DNA of 64,000 bases from Serratia ficaria (GCF_900187015.1 NZ_LT906479.1:496001-560000), one strand, 5' to 3'; positions 53,279-64,000 are shown, numbered from the stretch's first letter. A program made the numbers and translations. Notes: generated by a model not told the origin, from the sequence alone.

Positions 53279-53421
53279 TGTCTTTTTTACTTAAGTTGGG
53301 ATTGAAAACGGTACATTCTACCGCCATCTCATGTGTATCACCAAATCGGTCTTCACCGGTGTGAGTCTACGTGAGCAGCGAACCTGACATAAGACTCTTT
53401 TTATGATAGTTGGAAAACGAG

Positions 53422-54051
53422 ATGGCTAATAAAAAGCGTTCTGCTAGCTCCAGTCGCTGGTTGCAGGAACACTTTAGCGATAAATATGTGCAGCAGGCGC
53501 AGAAAAAGGGGCTGCGTTCCCGCGCCTGGTTTAAACTTGATGAAATACAGCAGAGTGACAAACTGTTCAAGCCGGGCATGACCGTAGTGGACCTGGGAGC
53601 AGCGCCGGGCGGCTGGTCGCAATACGTGGTCACCCAAATCGGCGGTACCGGTCGCATCATCGCCTGTGATATTTTGCCAATGGATCCTATCGTTGGCGTC
53701 GATTTCCTTCAGGGCGATTTTCGTGATGAACTGGTGCTTAAAGCGCTGTTGGAACGTGTAGGTGAGAGTAAGGTTCAGGTGGTCATGTCCGATATGGCCC
53801 CGAATATGAGTGGCACTCCGGCCGTCGATATTCCAAGATCGATGTATCTGGTGGAGTTAGCACTGGAGATGTGTCGTGATGTCCTCGCACCAGGCGGAAG
53901 TTTCCTGGTGAAGGTGTTCCAGGGAGATGGCTTTGACGAGTACCTACGGGAAATTCGCTCCCTGTTTACGAAGGTTAAGATTCGTAAGCCAGACGCTTCC
54001 CGCGCACGTTCGCGCGAAGTGTACATTGTAGCGACAGGGCGCAAGCTGTAG
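53422..54051 (+). CDS. rlmE: 23S rRNA 2'-O-methyltransferase RlmE (Um2552)
   Basis: RlmE (RrmJ/FtsJ) methylates U2552 in the A loop during late 50S assembly and is heat-inducible in E. coli. The 209-residue product starts [20 protein letters not shown]; Lys38 in [10 protein letters not shown], the SAM motif [24 protein letters not shown] and [14 protein letters not shown] hold the K-D-K-E catalytic residues. An upstream in-frame TTG at 53410 is rejected because the family N-terminus begins at 53422. It precedes ftsH by 47 bases, as in E. coli. Confidence 0.97.
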   Translation: MANKKRSASSSRWLQEHFSDKYVQQAQKKGLRSRAWFKLDEIQQSDKLFKPGMTVVDLGAAPGGWSQYVVTQIGGTGRIIACDILPMDPIVGVDFLQGDFRDELVLKALLERVGESKVQVVMSDMAPNMSGTPAVDIPRSMYLVELALEMCRDVLAPGGSFLVKVFQGDGFDEYLREIRSLFTKVKIRKPDASRARSREVYIVATGRKL

Positions 54052-54098
54052 TACCCTAACGCTGTTTGTTAACACAGTTGTAATATGAGGTTAATCCC

Positions 54099-56039
54099 TT
54101 GAGTGACATGGCGAAAAACCTAATTCTCTGGTTAGTCATCGCGGTAGTGTTGATGTCTGTATTCCAGAGCTTTGGGCCCAGCGAGTCGAATGGCCGTAGG
54201 GTAGATTATTCTACCTTCATGTCCGAACTGACCCAGGACCAGGTTCGCGAAGCGCGAATTAACGGACGTGAGATTAACGTTACCAAGAAAGACAGTAACA
54301 AATACACGACCTACATCCCCGTCAACGATCCCAAGTTGCTGGATACGTTGTTAACGAAGAATGTGAAAGTTGTCGGCGAGCCGCCTGAAGAGCCGAGCCT
54401 GCTGGCCTCTATCTTTATTTCTTGGTTCCCGATGCTGTTGCTGATCGGGGTCTGGATCTTCTTTATGCGCCAGATGCAGGGCGGCGGCGGCAAGGGCGCG
54501 ATGTCGTTCGGCAAGAGCAAGGCCCGCATGCTGACCGAAGATCAGATCAAGACCACTTTTGCCGACGTCGCCGGTTGTGACGAAGCGAAAGAAGAAGTGA
54601 GCGAACTGGTGGAATACCTGCGCGAACCGAGCCGTTTCCAGAAGCTGGGCGGCAAGATCCCTAAAGGCGTGCTGATGGTTGGCCCGCCGGGGACCGGTAA
54701 AACGCTGCTGGCGAAAGCGATCGCCGGCGAAGCGAAAGTGCCGTTCTTCACCATTTCCGGTTCCGACTTCGTAGAAATGTTTGTCGGTGTGGGCGCTTCC
54801 CGCGTGCGCGACATGTTCGAGCAGGCCAAGAAAGCCGCACCTTGCATCATCTTTATCGATGAAATCGACGCCGTCGGCCGCCAGCGTGGCGCCGGTCTGG
54901 GTGGCGGTCACGACGAACGCGAACAGACGCTGAACCAGATGCTGGTCGAGATGGACGGTTTTGAAGGCAACGAAGGTATCATCGTCATCGCGGCAACCAA
55001 CCGTCCGGACGTGCTTGACCCGGCGCTGCTGCGTCCGGGCCGTTTCGACCGTCAGGTGGTGGTCGGCCTGCCGGACGTGCGCGGCCGTGAGCAGATCCTG
55101 AAGGTGCACATGCGCCGCGTGCCGTTGGCGGCCGATATCGACGCCTCCGTCATTGCGCGCGGTACCCCGGGCTTCTCCGGTGCCGATCTGGCCAACCTGG
55201 TCAACGAAGCGGCGCTGTTCGCCGCCCGCGGCAACAAACGCGTGGTGTCGATGGTTGAGTTCGAAAAAGCCAAAGACAAGATCATGATGGGTGCGGAACG
55301 CCGCTCCATGGTGATGACCGAAGCGCAGAAAGAGTCGACCGCGTATCACGAGGCAGGCCACGCCATCATCGGCCGTCTGGTTCCTGAGCACGATCCGGTT
55401 CACAAGGTGACCATCATTCCTCGCGGCCGCGCGCTCGGCGTGACCTTCTTCCTGCCGGAAGGGGATGCGATCAGCGCCAGCCGTCAGAAGCTGGAGAGCC
55501 AAATCTCCACCCTGTACGGCGGTCGTCTGGCGGAAGAGATCATCTACGGTCCGGAAAAAGTCTCTACCGGCGCGTCGAACGACATTAAAGTGGCGACCTC
55601 CATCGCCCGCAACATGGTGACCCAATGGGGCTTCTCCGAGAAGCTGGGGCCGCTGCTGTATGCGGAAGAAGAGGGCGAAGTGTTCCTGGGCCGTTCCGTC
55701 GCCAAGGCGAAACACATGTCGGACGAAACCGCACGCATCATCGACCAGGAAGTGAAATCCCTGATCGAACGCAACTACGTGCGCGCTCGTGCGCTGCTGA
55801 TGGAAAACATGGACATCCTGCACTCGATGAAGGATGCGCTGATGAAATATGAAACCATCGATGCACCGCAGATCGACGATCTGATGAACCGCAAAGACGT
55901 GCGTCCGCCGGCGGGTTGGGACGATGCGAACAAAGGCAACAGCTCCGACAACGGCGGTACCCCAAAAGCCCCGACGCCGGTAGATGAGCCGCGTACGCCG
56001 AACCCAGGCAATACCCTGTCTGAACAGCTCGACAAGTAA
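54099..56039 (+). CDS. ftsH: ATP-dependent zinc metalloprotease FtsH
   Basis: FtsH is an essential membrane-bound hexameric AAA protease that degrades LpxC, sigma-32, SecY and others, and is controlled by HflKC. The 646-residue product has two membrane segments (about residues 7-25 and 101-120), Walker A GPPGTGKT, Walker [10 protein letters not shown] and the zinc site HEAGH (His417). The TTG start at 54099 gives [11 protein letters not shown], nine bases after TGAGG; the ATG at 54108 is an alternative. A terminator follows. Confidence 0.97.
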   Translation: MSDMAKNLILWLVIAVVLMSVFQSFGPSESNGRRVDYSTFMSELTQDQVREARINGREINVTKKDSNKYTTYIPVNDPKLLDTLLTKNVKVVGEPPEEPSLLASIFISWFPMLLLIGVWIFFMRQMQGGGGKGAMSFGKSKARMLTEDQIKTTFADVAGCDEAKEEVSELVEYLREPSRFQKLGGKIPKGVLMVGPPGTGKTLLAKAIAGEAKVPFFTISGSDFVEMFVGVGASRVRDMFEQAKKAAPCIIFIDEIDAVGRQRGAGLGGGHDEREQTLNQMLVEMDGFEGNEGIIVIAATNRPDVLDPALLRPGRFDRQVVVGLPDVRGREQILKVHMRRVPLAADIDASVIARGTPGFSGADLANLVNEAALFAARGNKRVVSMVEFEKAKDKIMMGAERRSMVMTEAQKESTAYHEAGHAIIGRLVPEHDPVHKVTIIPRGRALGVTFFLPEGDAISASRQKLESQISTLYGGRLAEEIIYGPEKVSTGASNDIKVATSIARNMVTQWGFSEKLGPLLYAEEEGEVFLGRSVAKAKHMSDETARIIDQEVKSLIERNYVRARALLMENMDILHSMKDALMKYETIDAPQIDDLMNRKDVRPPAGWDDANKGNSSDNGGTPKAPTPVDEPRTPNPGNTLSEQLDK

Positions 56040-56061
56040 GTCTCGCTGTGCAATAACATCA

Positions 56062-56086
56062 AACCCCGGCATGCCGGGGTTTTTTA
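56062..56086 (+). terminator. intrinsic terminator after ftsH
   Basis: AACCCCGGC and GCCGGGGTT (56062-56081) form a perfect stem with an AT loop and are followed by Ts. folP-glmM may therefore depend partly on another promoter or on read-through. Confidence 0.85.
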
Positions 56087-56121
56087 TTGCCCGGCGGGCA
56101 GAACAGTAAGGTGGATAAAGC

Positions 56122-56958
56122 ATGCAGTTAACCGTGCGCGACATGACGCTCAATCTTTCCCATCCGCAGGTGATGGGCATCCTCAACGTGACGCCGGATT
56201 CGTTTTCCGACGGCGGCCGTCACAACAGCCTCAATCAGGCGCTGCTGCACGCGCATGCGCTGATTTCGGCCGGTGCCACCATGATTGACGTGGGGGGCGA
56301 ATCGACGCGGCCCGGGGCGGCGGAGGTCAGCGAGGAGGAAGAGATCGCGCGGGTGGTGCCGGTGGTGGAGGCGTTGGCGCAGCGTTTCGAGGTGTTTATC
56401 TCGGTCGACACCTCGAAAGCCGGGGTGATCCGCGAATCGGCCCGGGCGGGCGCGCATTTGATCAACGATATTCGCTCGCTGCAGGAGCCCGGCGCGCTGG
56501 CCGCCGCCGCGGAAAGTGGCCTGCCGGTATGCCTGATGCACATGCAGGGGCAGCCGCGCACCATGCAGCAGGCTCCCCGCTACGATGACCTGATCGCCGA
56601 CGTGAATGCCTTTTTTGAGCGCCACATCAAGCGCTGCAATGATGCAGGGATAACAAATCAGAAATTGCTGCTCGACCCAGGCTTCGGTTTCGGTAAAAAT
56701 TTAGCGCACAACTATCAGCTTCTGGCCCGGTTGTCGGAATTTCATCGCTTCGGTCTGCCGCTGTTGGTGGGCATGTCGCGCAAGTCGATGATTGGACAAC
56801 TGCTGAACGTGCCGCCTGACCAGAGGGTCATCGGTAGCGTGGCCTGCGCGGTGATCGCCGCGATGCAGGGCGCGCAGATTGTCAGAGTGCATGACGTTAA
56901 AGAAACCGTCGAGGCGATGCGTGTCGTCGAGGCAACACTTTCAGCTAAGGGACAGTAG
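56122..56958 (+). CDS. folP: dihydropteroate synthase FolP
   Basis: FolP condenses p-aminobenzoate with dihydropterin diphosphate in folate synthesis and is the target of sulfonamides. The 278-residue TIM-barrel product has [60 protein letters not shown] and [12 protein letters not shown]. The ATG at 56122 follows AAGGTGG. It is 4 bases before glmM, a conserved pairing. Confidence 0.96.
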   Translation: MQLTVRDMTLNLSHPQVMGILNVTPDSFSDGGRHNSLNQALLHAHALISAGATMIDVGGESTRPGAAEVSEEEEIARVVPVVEALAQRFEVFISVDTSKAGVIRESARAGAHLINDIRSLQEPGALAAAAESGLPVCLMHMQGQPRTMQQAPRYDDLIADVNAFFERHIKRCNDAGITNQKLLLDPGFGFGKNLAHNYQLLARLSEFHRFGLPLLVGMSRKSMIGQLLNVPPDQRVIGSVACAVIAAMQGAQIVRVHDVKETVEAMRVVEATLSAKGQ

Positions 56959-56962
56959 AAAC

Positions 56963-58300
56963 ATGAGCGAGCGCAAATATTTTGGCACCGACGGCATTCG
57001 TGGCAAGGTCGGTGATAGCCCAATTACCCCGGACTTCGTGCTGAAGCTCGGCTGGGCGGCCGGCAAAGTGCTGGCGCGCCACGGCTCTCGTAAGATCATC
57101 ATCGGCAAGGATACCCGCATCTCCGGTTATATGCTGGAGTCTGCGCTGGAAGCCGGCCTGGCGGCCGCGGGGCTGTCCGCCTCCTTCACCGGCCCGATGC
57201 CGACGCCGGCGGTGGCCTACCTGACGCGCACCTTCCGCGCCGAAGCCGGCATCGTCATCTCCGCTTCGCACAACCCGTTCTACGATAACGGCATCAAGTT
57301 CTTCTCGATCGACGGCGCCAAGCTGCCGGATCACGTGGAAGAGGCGATCGAAGCCGAGATGGAAAAGCCGCTGACCTGCGTGGAGTCCGCCGAACTGGGC
57401 AAGGCCAGCCGGATCATCGACGCCGCCGGCCGCTATATCGAATTCTGTAAAGGCACCTTCCCGAGCGAGCTGAGCCTGAAGGGGCTGAAAATCGTGGTCG
57501 ACTGCGCCAACGGCGCCACCTATCACATCGCGCCGAGCGTGCTGCGCGAACTGGGCGCCACGGTGATCGCCATCGGCGTGGAGCCGGACGGCATGAACAT
57601 CAACGAGAAATGCGGCGCCACCGACGTTCGCCAGCTGCAGGAGCGCGTGCTGCAGGAGAAGGCCCACGTCGGCCTGGCGTTCGACGGCGACGGCGACCGG
57701 GTGATGATGGTGGATCATCTGGGCAACAAGGTGGACGGCGACCAGATCCTGTATATCATCGCCCGCGAAGGCCTGCGTCAGGGGCAGCTGCGCGGCGGCG
57801 CCGTCGGCACGCTGATGAGCAACATGGGGCTGGAGCTGGCGCTGAAGCAGCTGGGCATTCCGTTCGCGCGCGCCAAAGTGGGCGACCGCTATGTGCTGGA
57901 GAAGCTGCAGGAGCTGGGGTGGCGCATCGGCGCGGAAAACTCCGGCCACGTGATCCTGCTGGACAAAACCACCACCGGCGACGGCATCGTGGCCGGGCTG
58001 CAGGTGCTGACCGCGATAGTGCGCAACCACATGAGCCTGCACGACCTGTGCAGCGGCATGAAGCTGCTGCCGCAGATCCTGGTCAACGTGCGCTTCGCCG
58101 GCGAACACAACCCGCTGGAATCTGACGAGGTGCGCAAAATCACCGAACAGGTCGAGGCGGAACTGGCCGGCCGCGGCCGGGTGTTGCTGCGCAAATCCGG
58201 CACCGAGCCATTGATCCGCGTGATGGTGGAAGGCGAGGACGAACAGCAGGTGACGGCGCTGGCGCACCGCATCGCCGACGCGGTGAAATCCGCCGGTTAA
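56963..58300 (+). CDS. glmM: phosphoglucosamine mutase GlmM
   Basis: GlmM converts glucosamine-6-phosphate to glucosamine-1-phosphate for UDP-GlcNAc, precursor of peptidoglycan and LPS. The 445-residue product has the phosphoserine loop [20 protein letters not shown] (Ser near residue 102), the metal loop [12 protein letters not shown], the sugar-binding GAENSGHVI and the phosphate loop [15 protein letters not shown]. The ATG at 56963 gives [18 protein letters not shown]; the longer frame overlaps folP and is rejected. Confidence 0.98.
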   Translation: MSERKYFGTDGIRGKVGDSPITPDFVLKLGWAAGKVLARHGSRKIIIGKDTRISGYMLESALEAGLAAAGLSASFTGPMPTPAVAYLTRTFRAEAGIVISASHNPFYDNGIKFFSIDGAKLPDHVEEAIEAEMEKPLTCVESAELGKASRIIDAAGRYIEFCKGTFPSELSLKGLKIVVDCANGATYHIAPSVLRELGATVIAIGVEPDGMNINEKCGATDVRQLQERVLQEKAHVGLAFDGDGDRVMMVDHLGNKVDGDQILYIIAREGLRQGQLRGGAVGTLMSNMGLELALKQLGIPFARAKVGDRYVLEKLQELGWRIGAENSGHVILLDKTTTGDGIVAGLQVLTAIVRNHMSLHDLCSGMKLLPQILVNVRFAGEHNPLESDEVRKITEQVEAELAGRGRVLLRKSGTEPLIRVMVEGEDEQQVTALAHRIADAVKSAG

Positions 58301-58521
58301 AACAGACGGTTATCCCACGGGTTCTGCCGGCCAGGGCCCGGAAAAACGATTGTTGGCGTTTTTTTCCGCAAACGCGCCGGCGGCAGCAAATTGCCCTTGC
58401 GCGCTCTGGCGGCTTTGGTTAGTATTCACACCCGCTTCAGTAGGCAGTTTGTAAAAAACGCCTGCTTTATTGGTGAGAAGCATTTGGCATGCGGTGAAGC
58501 CGCAAGGATACGGGTACTACT

Positions 58522-58857
58522 ATGTACGAAGCTCTTCTGGTAATTTTCCTGCTGATCTCAATCGGGCTGGTAGCTCTGATTATGCTGCAGCAAGGTAAAG
58601 GCGCTGATATGGGAGCCTCTTTCGGAGCAGGTGCATCTGGCACATTGTTCGGTTCGAGTGGTTCCGGTAACTTTATGACCCGCATGACCGCTGTGTTGGC
58701 GACGCTGTTCTTCGTCATCAGCCTGATTCTGGGCAACCTCAGCAGCAACCAAAGCAAGAAAGGCAGCGAGTGGGAAAATCTGGGTCAGCCAGTAAAATCT
58801 GAGCAGACTACCGCGCCGGCGGCACCAGCCAAGCCGAGCAGCGATATCCCGCAGTAA
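58522..58857 (+). CDS. secG: protein translocase subunit SecG
   Basis: SecG is the small third subunit of the SecYEG channel. The 111-residue product has two membrane segments (about residues 3-21 and 53-72) separated by a Gly-rich loop with GKGADMGASFGAGASGTLFG, followed by a polar Lys/Ser/Ala/Pro tail. It lies between glmM and tRNA-Leu, as in E. coli. The preceding 221-base gap has no clear gene. Confidence 0.96.
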   Translation: MYEALLVIFLLISIGLVALIMLQQGKGADMGASFGAGASGTLFGSSGSGNFMTRMTAVLATLFFVISLILGNLSSNQSKKGSEWENLGQPVKSEQTTAPAAPAKPSSDIPQ

Positions 58858-58935
58858 GCCGCTAAGCAGCGACAGAGTTTGAAAACGGTGGTTGTGAACT
58901 CGAAGGATCAACGGCCGTTGGCAGTAAAAATCAGT

Positions 58936-59022
58936 ACCGAGGTGGTGGAATTGGTAGACACGCTACCTTGAGGTGGTAGTGCCCTAACGGGCTTGTGGGT
59001 TCGAGTCCCATCCTCGGTACCA
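58936..59022 (+). tRNA. leuU: tRNA-Leu(GAG)
   Basis: An 87-base class II tRNA with an encoded CCA end. The acceptor strand ACCGAGG (58936-58942) pairs with CCTCGGT before the discriminator A. The anticodon stem CTACC/GGTAG encloses TTGAGGT, so the anticodon is GAG (58970-58972). GGTTCGAGTCC forms the T arm, and the long variable arm is typical of leucine. Its position after secG matches E. coli leuU. Confidence 0.97.
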
Positions 59023-59082
59023 AATCCCAGAGATAACTTGCAATTTTGCGATTATCGGCGTAATATTTGCCACGTTTTCGGA

Positions 59083-59159
<77 letters not shown>

Positions 59160-59168
59160 CTTTCCTTT

Positions 59169-59239
59169 AAGTGTTTATTTTCAAATACACTTTTCGAATG
59201 AAATCCGCTTTTCTCGAACAACATTTGAAAATGACACTT
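59169..59239 (+). promoter_or_regulatory. long imperfect hairpin after metY, probable RNA-processing site
   Basis: AAGTGTTTATTTTCAAAT (59169-59186) pairs with ATTTGAAAATGACACTT (59223-59239): 16 pairs with one small internal loop. A competing short hairpin uses the same AAGTGT with ACACTT at 59187-59192. In E. coli, RNase III cleaves the metY-nusA transcript in this interval and frees the tRNA; this hairpin is the best candidate for an equivalent site here. Confidence 0.55.
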
Positions 59240-59294
59240 GCTTGAAAGTTGCACCGAAGCCGCGTAGCGGCAAACAGGGTCCAGTTGCATAAAG

Positions 59295-59316
59295 CCCCGA
59301 ATTTTCGGGGTTTTTT
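59295..59316 (+). terminator. terminator-like hairpin in the rimP leader
   Basis: CCCCGAA (59295-59301), loop TT, TTCGGGG (59304-59310), then six Ts. It lies before rimP, so transcripts entering rimP-nusA-infB must pass it. Read-through control by NusA is plausible from E. coli knowledge. Confidence 0.8.
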
Positions 59317-59376
59317 GTTATTTGGCAACAGAATCACTGGGCTATTAAGCCCTTTTTTTATGTCTTGGGGGTGGGC

Positions 59377-59829
59377 TTGTCCACATTAGAGCAAAAGTTA
59401 ACAGAGATGCTTTCGGCACCGGTAGAAGCGTTGGGCTTTGAGCTTGTAGGCATCGAATTTATTCGTGCGCGCCAATCGACGCTCCGCATCTATATTGATA
59501 GTGAAAACGGCATCAACGTTGATGATTGTGCTGATGTCAGCCACCAGGTCAGCGCTGTATTGGACGTCGAAGAGCCAATCACGGTCGCTTACAACTTGGA
59601 AGTCTCCTCTCCTGGCCTTGATCGCCCGATGTTCACCGCAGAGCACTATACTCGTTTCCTCGGTGAAGAAGTCAGCCTGGTCCTGCGCATGGCGGTACAG
59701 AACCGCCGCAAGTGGCAGGGCATTATCAAGTCTGTCGACGGCGAGATGATCACGGTTACTGTGGAAGGGAAAGATGAAGTGTTCGCGCTGAGCAATATCC
59801 AGAAAGCGAACCTGGTACCCCACTTTTAA
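59377..59829 (+). CDS. rimP: ribosome maturation factor RimP
   Basis: RimP binds the 30S head region and speeds its assembly. The 150-residue product starts [20 protein letters not shown] at TTG 59377 and contains [40 protein letters not shown] and [13 protein letters not shown]. In-frame GTG (59371) and TTG (59365) codons would add two or four residues; the preferred start is the one I recall for E. coli, and a GGGGGTGGG stretch precedes it. nusA follows after 21 bases. Confidence 0.95.
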   Translation: MSTLEQKLTEMLSAPVEALGFELVGIEFIRARQSTLRIYIDSENGINVDDCADVSHQVSAVLDVEEPITVAYNLEVSSPGLDRPMFTAEHYTRFLGEEVSLVLRMAVQNRRKWQGIIKSVDGEMITVTVEGKDEVFALSNIQKANLVPHF

Positions 59830-59850
59830 AGTTTGGATGAGGCAACTAGG

Positions 59851-61359
59851 ATGAATAAAGAGATTCTGGCTGTTGTTGAAGCAGTTTCCAATGAAAAATC
59901 CCTTCCGCGTGAGAAGATTTTCGAGGCGTTGGAAACCGCATTAGCCACCGCAACCAAGAAAAAATACGAGCAGGAAATCGACGTACGCGTCAGCATCGAT
60001 CGCAAAACCGGCGATTTCGATACCTTCCGCCGCTGGGTCGCCGTAGATGAAGTGACTCAGCCTACGCGTGAAATCACGCTGGAAGCGGCGCAGTATGAAG
60101 AGCCGGGCATCGAGCTGGGCGGCTACATCGAAGATCAGATCGAATCCGTGACCTTCGACCGTATCACCACCCAGACCGCCAAGCAGGTTATCGTGCAGAA
60201 AGTGCGCGAAGCCGAGCGCGCGATGGTGGTTGACGCTTTCCGTGAACACGAAGGCGAGATCGTCACCGGCGTGGTGAAAAAGGTTAACCGCGACAGCATC
60301 GCGCTGGATCTGGGCAGCAACGCGGAAGCGGTGATTGGCCGTGAAGACATGCTGCCGCGCGAAAACTTCCGTCCGGGCGACCGCATCCGCGGCGTGCTGT
60401 ACGCCGTGCGTCCTGAAGCCCGCGGCGCGCAGCTGTTCGTCAGCCGCTCCAGCCCGGAAATGCTGAAAGAACTGTTCCGCATCGAAGTGCCGGAAATCGG
60501 CGAAGAAGTGATCGAAATTAAAGCGGCGGCCCGCGATCCCGGCTCCCGTGCGAAAATTGCAGTGAAAACCAACGACAAGCGCATCGACCCGGTCGGCGCC
60601 TGCGTAGGTATGCGCGGTGCGCGCGTTCAGGCCGTGTCGAGCGAGCTCGGCGGCGAACGCATCGACATCATCCTGTGGGATGACAACCCTGCGCAGTTCG
60701 TCATCAACGCCATGGCGCCGGCAGACGTCGCCTCGATCGTGGTTGATGAAGATAACTGCACCATGGATATCGCCGTTGAAGCCAGCAACCTGGCACAGGC
60801 GATCGGCCGTAATGGCCAAAACGTGCGTTTGGCTTCCCAGCTGTTGAAACAGCATCGTGATGATGACCGTTGGGAACTGAACGTGATGACGGCGGACGAT
60901 CTGCAGGCCAAGCACCAGGCCGAGGCTCATGCCGCCATTGATACCTTCACCAAGTATCTTGATATCGACGAAGATTTCGCCACCGTACTGGTTGAAGAAG
61001 GCTTCTCCACTCTGGAAGAGCTGGCCTACGTGCCAATCAAAGAGCTGCTGGAAATCGACGGTCTGGATGAAGATACGGTTGAAGCGTTGCGCGATCGCGC
61101 CAAAGCTGCATTGACCACGCTGGCCCTGGCCCAAGAAGAGAGCCTGGGCGACCAAAAACCTGCTGACGATTTGCTCAACCTGCCGGGTCTTGAGCGCAGC
61201 ATGGCCTTTAAACTGGCCGCGCGTGGGGTTTGTACGCTGGAAGATCTTGCCGAGCAGGGTGTTGACGATCTGGCTGATATTGAAGGGCTTAGCGACGAGC
61301 AAGCCGGCGAGCTGATCATGGCCGCACGTAATATCTGTTGGTTTGGCGACAACGCGTAA
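59851..61359 (+). CDS. nusA: transcription termination/antitermination factor NusA
   Basis: NusA binds RNA polymerase and affects pausing, termination and antitermination. The 502-residue product has an N-terminal polymerase-binding domain (about 1-130), S1 (about 135-200), KH1 and KH2 (about 200-350; [20 protein letters not shown] and [12 protein letters not shown]) and two acidic repeats (about 370-502). After Gln330-Leu331 it has LKQHRDDDR before Trp341 where E. coli, as I recall, has only SG, a net seven-residue insertion at the end of KH2. The ATG at 59851 is preferred over 59833 because it matches the E. coli N-terminus. Confidence 0.97.
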   Translation: MNKEILAVVEAVSNEKSLPREKIFEALETALATATKKKYEQEIDVRVSIDRKTGDFDTFRRWVAVDEVTQPTREITLEAAQYEEPGIELGGYIEDQIESVTFDRITTQTAKQVIVQKVREAERAMVVDAFREHEGEIVTGVVKKVNRDSIALDLGSNAEAVIGREDMLPRENFRPGDRIRGVLYAVRPEARGAQLFVSRSSPEMLKELFRIEVPEIGEEVIEIKAAARDPGSRAKIAVKTNDKRIDPVGACVGMRGARVQAVSSELGGERIDIILWDDNPAQFVINAMAPADVASIVVDEDNCTMDIAVEASNLAQAIGRNGQNVRLASQLLKQHRDDDRWELNVMTADDLQAKHQAEAHAAIDTFTKYLDIDEDFATVLVEEGFSTLEELAYVPIKELLEIDGLDEDTVEALRDRAKAALTTLALAQEESLGDQKPADDLLNLPGLERSMAFKLAARGVCTLEDLAEQGVDDLADIEGLSDEQAGELIMAARNICWFGDNA

Positions 61360-61383
61360 TAAACTGTAGCAGGAAGGAACAGC

Positions 61384-64000
61384 ATGACGACAGATGTAAC
61401 CGTAAAATCGCTGGCAGCAGAGATTCAGACTCCGGTTGATCGCCTGGTACAGCAGTTTGCTGATGCAGGGATCAACAAGTCCGAGTCGGACTCTGTGACC
61501 CAGCAAGAAAAAGAAACATTGCTGGCGCACCTGAACCGTGAACACGGCAGTGCGCCGGGTAAACTCACTTTGCAGCGCAAAACGCGCAGCACCTTGAATA
61601 TTCCGAGCACCGGCGGTAAAAGTAAATCGGTGCAAATCGAGGTCCGCAAGAAACGCACTTATGTAAATCGCGATACGCAGGAAGCCCAGCAGGCTGAAGC
61701 GGCAGAGCAGGCACAGCGTGAAGCGGAAGAGCAGGCACGGCGCGAAGCGGAAGAGCTAGCGAAACGCGAAGCAGAAGCGAAGCGCGCAGCCGAAGAGCAA
61801 GCCAAACGTGAGGCCGCGGAGATTGCTAAGCGTAATTCAGCGGAAAAAGAAAAAGTGACCAATCAACATACCGACGAAATGACCAAGCCAGCTCAGGCAG
61901 AAAAAGCACGCCGTGAAGCCGAAGCCGCTGAACTGAAACGTAAAGCGGAAGAGGAAGTGCGCCGTAAGGTTGAAGAGGAAGCCAAGCGCGTGGCGGAAGA
62001 AGCCCGCCGCATGGCCGAAGAGAACGGTGAGAAATGGGCCGAAGCTGAAGCAGCAAGCGCTGCGGTAGAAACCGCCGATTACCACGTGACCACCTCTCAG
62101 CACGCCCGTGCAGCCGAAGACGAAAACGACGCCAAGGTTGAAGGCGAGCGCCGCAGCCGCACCCGCGGCGGTAAAGCCACCAAGCAGAAAAAAGGCAACA
62201 AGCTTTCCGAGTCTAAAGCGGACCGTGAAGAAGCGCGCGCCGTTACCCGTGGCGGTAAAGGCAAGCGTAAGCCAAGCAGCCTGCAGCAGGGCTTCAACAA
62301 GCCGGCTCAGGTGGTTAACCGTGACGTTATTATCGGCGAAACCATCACCGTGGCCGAACTGGCCAACAAGATGGCGGTGAAAGGCTCTCAGGTCATCAAA
62401 GCGATGATGAAGCTGGGCGCAATGGCCACCATCAACCAGGTCATCGACCAGGAAACCGCACAGCTGGTTGCCGAAGAGATGGGCCACAAGGTTATCCTGC
62501 GTCGTGAGAACGAGCTGGAAGAAGCGCTGATGAGCGATCGCGACACCGGTGCCGCCGCAGAGCCGCGCGCGCCGGTCGTGACCATCATGGGCCACGTTGA
62601 CCACGGTAAAACCTCTCTGCTGGACTACATCCGCTCCACCAAGGTGGCGGCGGGCGAAGCCGGCGGCATTACCCAGCACATCGGCGCCTACCACGTAGAA
62701 ACCGACAACGGCATGATCACCTTCCTGGATACCCCAGGCCACGCCGCCTTTACCTCCATGCGTGCCCGCGGTGCTCAGGCGACCGACATCGTGGTTCTGG
62801 TGGTGGCGGCGGACGACGGCGTGATGCCGCAAACCATCGAAGCTATCCAGCACGCGAAAGCGGCGCAGGTGCCATTGGTGGTTGCCGTTAACAAAATCGA
62901 CAAGCCGGAAGCCGATCCGGACCGCGTTAAGCAGGAACTGTCTCAGTACGGCGTCATGCCGGAAGAGTGGGGCGGCGAAGCGCAGTTCGTTCACGTATCC
63001 GCGAAAGCCGGTACCGGTATCGACGAACTGCTGAACGCTATCCTGCTGCAGGCCGAAGTTCTCGAACTGAAAGCGGTGCGCAGCGGCATGGCCAGCGGCG
63101 TGGTGATCGAATCCTTCCTGGATAAGGGCCGTGGTCCGGTCGCTACCGTTCTGGTTCAGGAAGGTACGCTGAACAAGGGCGACATCGTGCTGTGCGGCTT
63201 CGAATACGGCCGCGTGCGTGCGATGCGTGACGAACTGGGTCGCGAAGTGACCTCCGCCGGTCCTTCTATCCCTGTGGAAATCCTGGGCCTGTCCAGCGTT
63301 CCCGCCGCGGGCGACGAAGCGACCGTGGTGCGTGACGAGAAGAAAGCGCGTGAAGTTGCGCTGTATCGTCAAGGCAAGTTCCGCGAAGTCAAACTGGCGC
63401 GTCAGCAGAAATCCAAGCTGGAAAACATGTTCGCCAACATGACCGACGGCGAAGTTTCCGAGCTGAACATCGTACTGAAGTCCGACGTACAGGGTTCTTG
63501 CGAAGCGATTTGCGATTCACTGCTGAAACTCTCCACCGACGAAGTGAAGGTGAAGATTGTGGGTTCCGGCGTAGGCGGCATCACCGAAACCGACGCCACC
63601 CTGGCGGCAGCGTCCAACGCCATCATCCTGGGCTTCAACGTCCGTGCCGACGCTTCTGCGCGCCGCGTGATTGAAGCGGAAAGCCTGGATCTGCGTTATT
63701 ACTCCGTGATCTATAACCTGATCGACGAAGTGAAGCAGGCGATGAGCGGCATGCTGGCACCTGAGTACAAACAGCAGATTATCGGCCTGGCCGAAGTGCG
63801 CGACGTGTTCAAATCACCGAAGTTCGGCGCCATCGCAGGCTGTATGGTTACCGAAGGGACGATCAAACGTCACAACCCAATCCGCGTTCTGCGCGACAAC
63901 GTGGTTATCTATGAAGGCGAGCTGGAATCCCTGCGTCGCTTCAAAGATGACGTCAACGAAGTCCGTAACGGCATGGAATGTGGTATCGGCGTCAAGAACT
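61384..64000 (+). CDS. infB: translation initiation factor IF-2, C-terminus cut by window end
   Basis: IF2 is the GTPase that brings initiator tRNA to the ribosome. 872 codons are visible and by comparison with E. coli (about 890 residues) only a short tail is missing. The N-terminal domain ([20 protein letters not shown]) is followed by a long Ala/Glu/Arg-rich helical repeat (about 95-225), the G domain with [20 protein letters not shown] and NKID, and domains IV-VI. In-frame GTG at codon 158 (61855) and ATG at codon 166 (61879) match the internal starts that produce IF2-2 and IF2-3 in E. coli. It follows nusA by 24 bases. Confidence 0.97.
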   Translation, partial: MTTDVTVKSLAAEIQTPVDRLVQQFADAGINKSESDSVTQQEKETLLAHLNREHGSAPGKLTLQRKTRSTLNIPSTGGKSKSVQIEVRKKRTYVNRDTQEAQQAEAAEQAQREAEEQARREAEELAKREAEAKRAAEEQAKREAAEIAKRNSAEKEKVTNQHTDEMTKPAQAEKARREAEAAELKRKAEEEVRRKVEEEAKRVAEEARRMAEENGEKWAEAEAASAAVETADYHVTTSQHARAAEDENDAKVEGERRSRTRGGKATKQKKGNKLSESKADREEARAVTRGGKGKRKPSSLQQGFNKPAQVVNRDVIIGETITVAELANKMAVKGSQVIKAMMKLGAMATINQVIDQETAQLVAEEMGHKVILRRENELEEALMSDRDTGAAAEPRAPVVTIMGHVDHGKTSLLDYIRSTKVAAGEAGGITQHIGAYHVETDNGMITFLDTPGHAAFTSMRARGAQATDIVVLVVAADDGVMPQTIEAIQHAKAAQVPLVVAVNKIDKPEADPDRVKQELSQYGVMPEEWGGEAQFVHVSAKAGTGIDELLNAILLQAEVLELKAVRSGMASGVVIESFLDKGRGPVATVLVQEGTLNKGDIVLCGFEYGRVRAMRDELGREVTSAGPSIPVEILGLSSVPAAGDEATVVRDEKKAREVALYRQGKFREVKLARQQKSKLENMFANMTDGEVSELNIVLKSDVQGSCEAICDSLLKLSTDEVKVKIVGSGVGGITETDATLAAASNAIILGFNVRADASARRVIEAESLDLRYYSVIYNLIDEVKQAMSGMLAPEYKQQIIGLAEVRDVFKSPKFGAIAGCMVTEGTIKRHNPIRVLRDNVVIYEGELESLRRFKDDVNEVRNGMECGIGVKN

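Noticed and set aside
54351..56186. Minus-strand open frame of 611 codons inside ftsH
   Set aside because: Antisense of a highly conserved protease gene; no ribosome site or domain.
61680..62060. Repetitive Ala/Glu/Arg region of infB as a possible repeat array
   Set aside because: It is the normal helical region of enterobacterial IF2, not an independent repeat element.

Overview
The window looks like chromosomal core genome of a GC-rich member of the Enterobacterales, most likely Serratia or a close Yersiniaceae relative. This rests on near-identity of many products to the Escherichia coli proteins as I remember them, on E. coli-like gene order, and on differences from E. coli such as basRS beside dacB and tandem yhcN-like genes. 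No database search was possible, so the genus is an inference. I see no prophage, insertion sequence, CRISPR array or plasmid backbone.

Layout. Bases 1-16931 hold an E. coli-like series: nnr (truncated by the window start), tsaE, amiB, mutL, miaA, hfq, hflX, hflK, hflC, yjeT, purA, nsrR, rnr, rlmB, aidB. Bases 17019-19368 are a small accessory block: yjfL, three DUF1471 (YdgH/BhsA/McbA) periplasmic genes and the esterase yjfP. Bases 19696-21272 are the rpsF-priB-rpsR-rplI ribosomal operon with a strong promoter and a probable S6:S18-binding leader. Bases 21381-40801 follow the E. coli ytf region (DUF488 gene, oapA/ytfB, fklB, cpdB, cysQ, ytfJ, ytfK, ytfL, msrA, tamA, tamB, ytfP, ppa, fbp, mpl), with a methyl-accepting chemotaxis gene and a near-consensus FliA (sigma-28) promoter inserted between ppa and fbp. 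After mpl the order jumps to the region that lies elsewhere in E. coli: two tandem yhcN-like genes, argR, mdh, a divergent pair of Mu-like DNA-binding regulators, ispB, rplU-rpmA-yhbE-obgE, basS/basR/dacB, greA, yhbY, rlmE, ftsH, folP, glmM, secG, tRNA-Leu, tRNA-fMet, rimP, nusA and infB (truncated by the window end).

Functional links. Ribosome assembly and translation dominate: RlmB, RlmE, ObgE, YhbY, HflX, RimP, S6, S18, L9, L21, L27, IF2, two tRNAs and the tRNA-modification proteins TsaE and MiaA. Envelope genes form the second theme: AmiB, DacB, Mpl, GlmM, the TamA-TamB translocation machine, SecG and OapA. HflK/HflC and their partner protease FtsH are both present. Stress and regulation are represented by Hfq, NsrR, RNase R, YtfK, MsrA, CpdB/CysQ, five DUF1471 proteins and BasRS.

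The most interesting non-routine items are: the divergent Mu-like regulator pair (sfsB/Ner-like and MuA/repressor-N-terminus-like) flanking a repeat-rich AT-rich spacer; the FliA promoter for the inserted chemoreceptor; the dacB-basR-basS arrangement; the structured leaders of rpsF, greA (GraL-like) and metY-rimP-nusA; and convergent gene pairs that share palindromic stop codons. I did not find a clearly new multi-gene system; most of the window is conserved housekeeping sequence.
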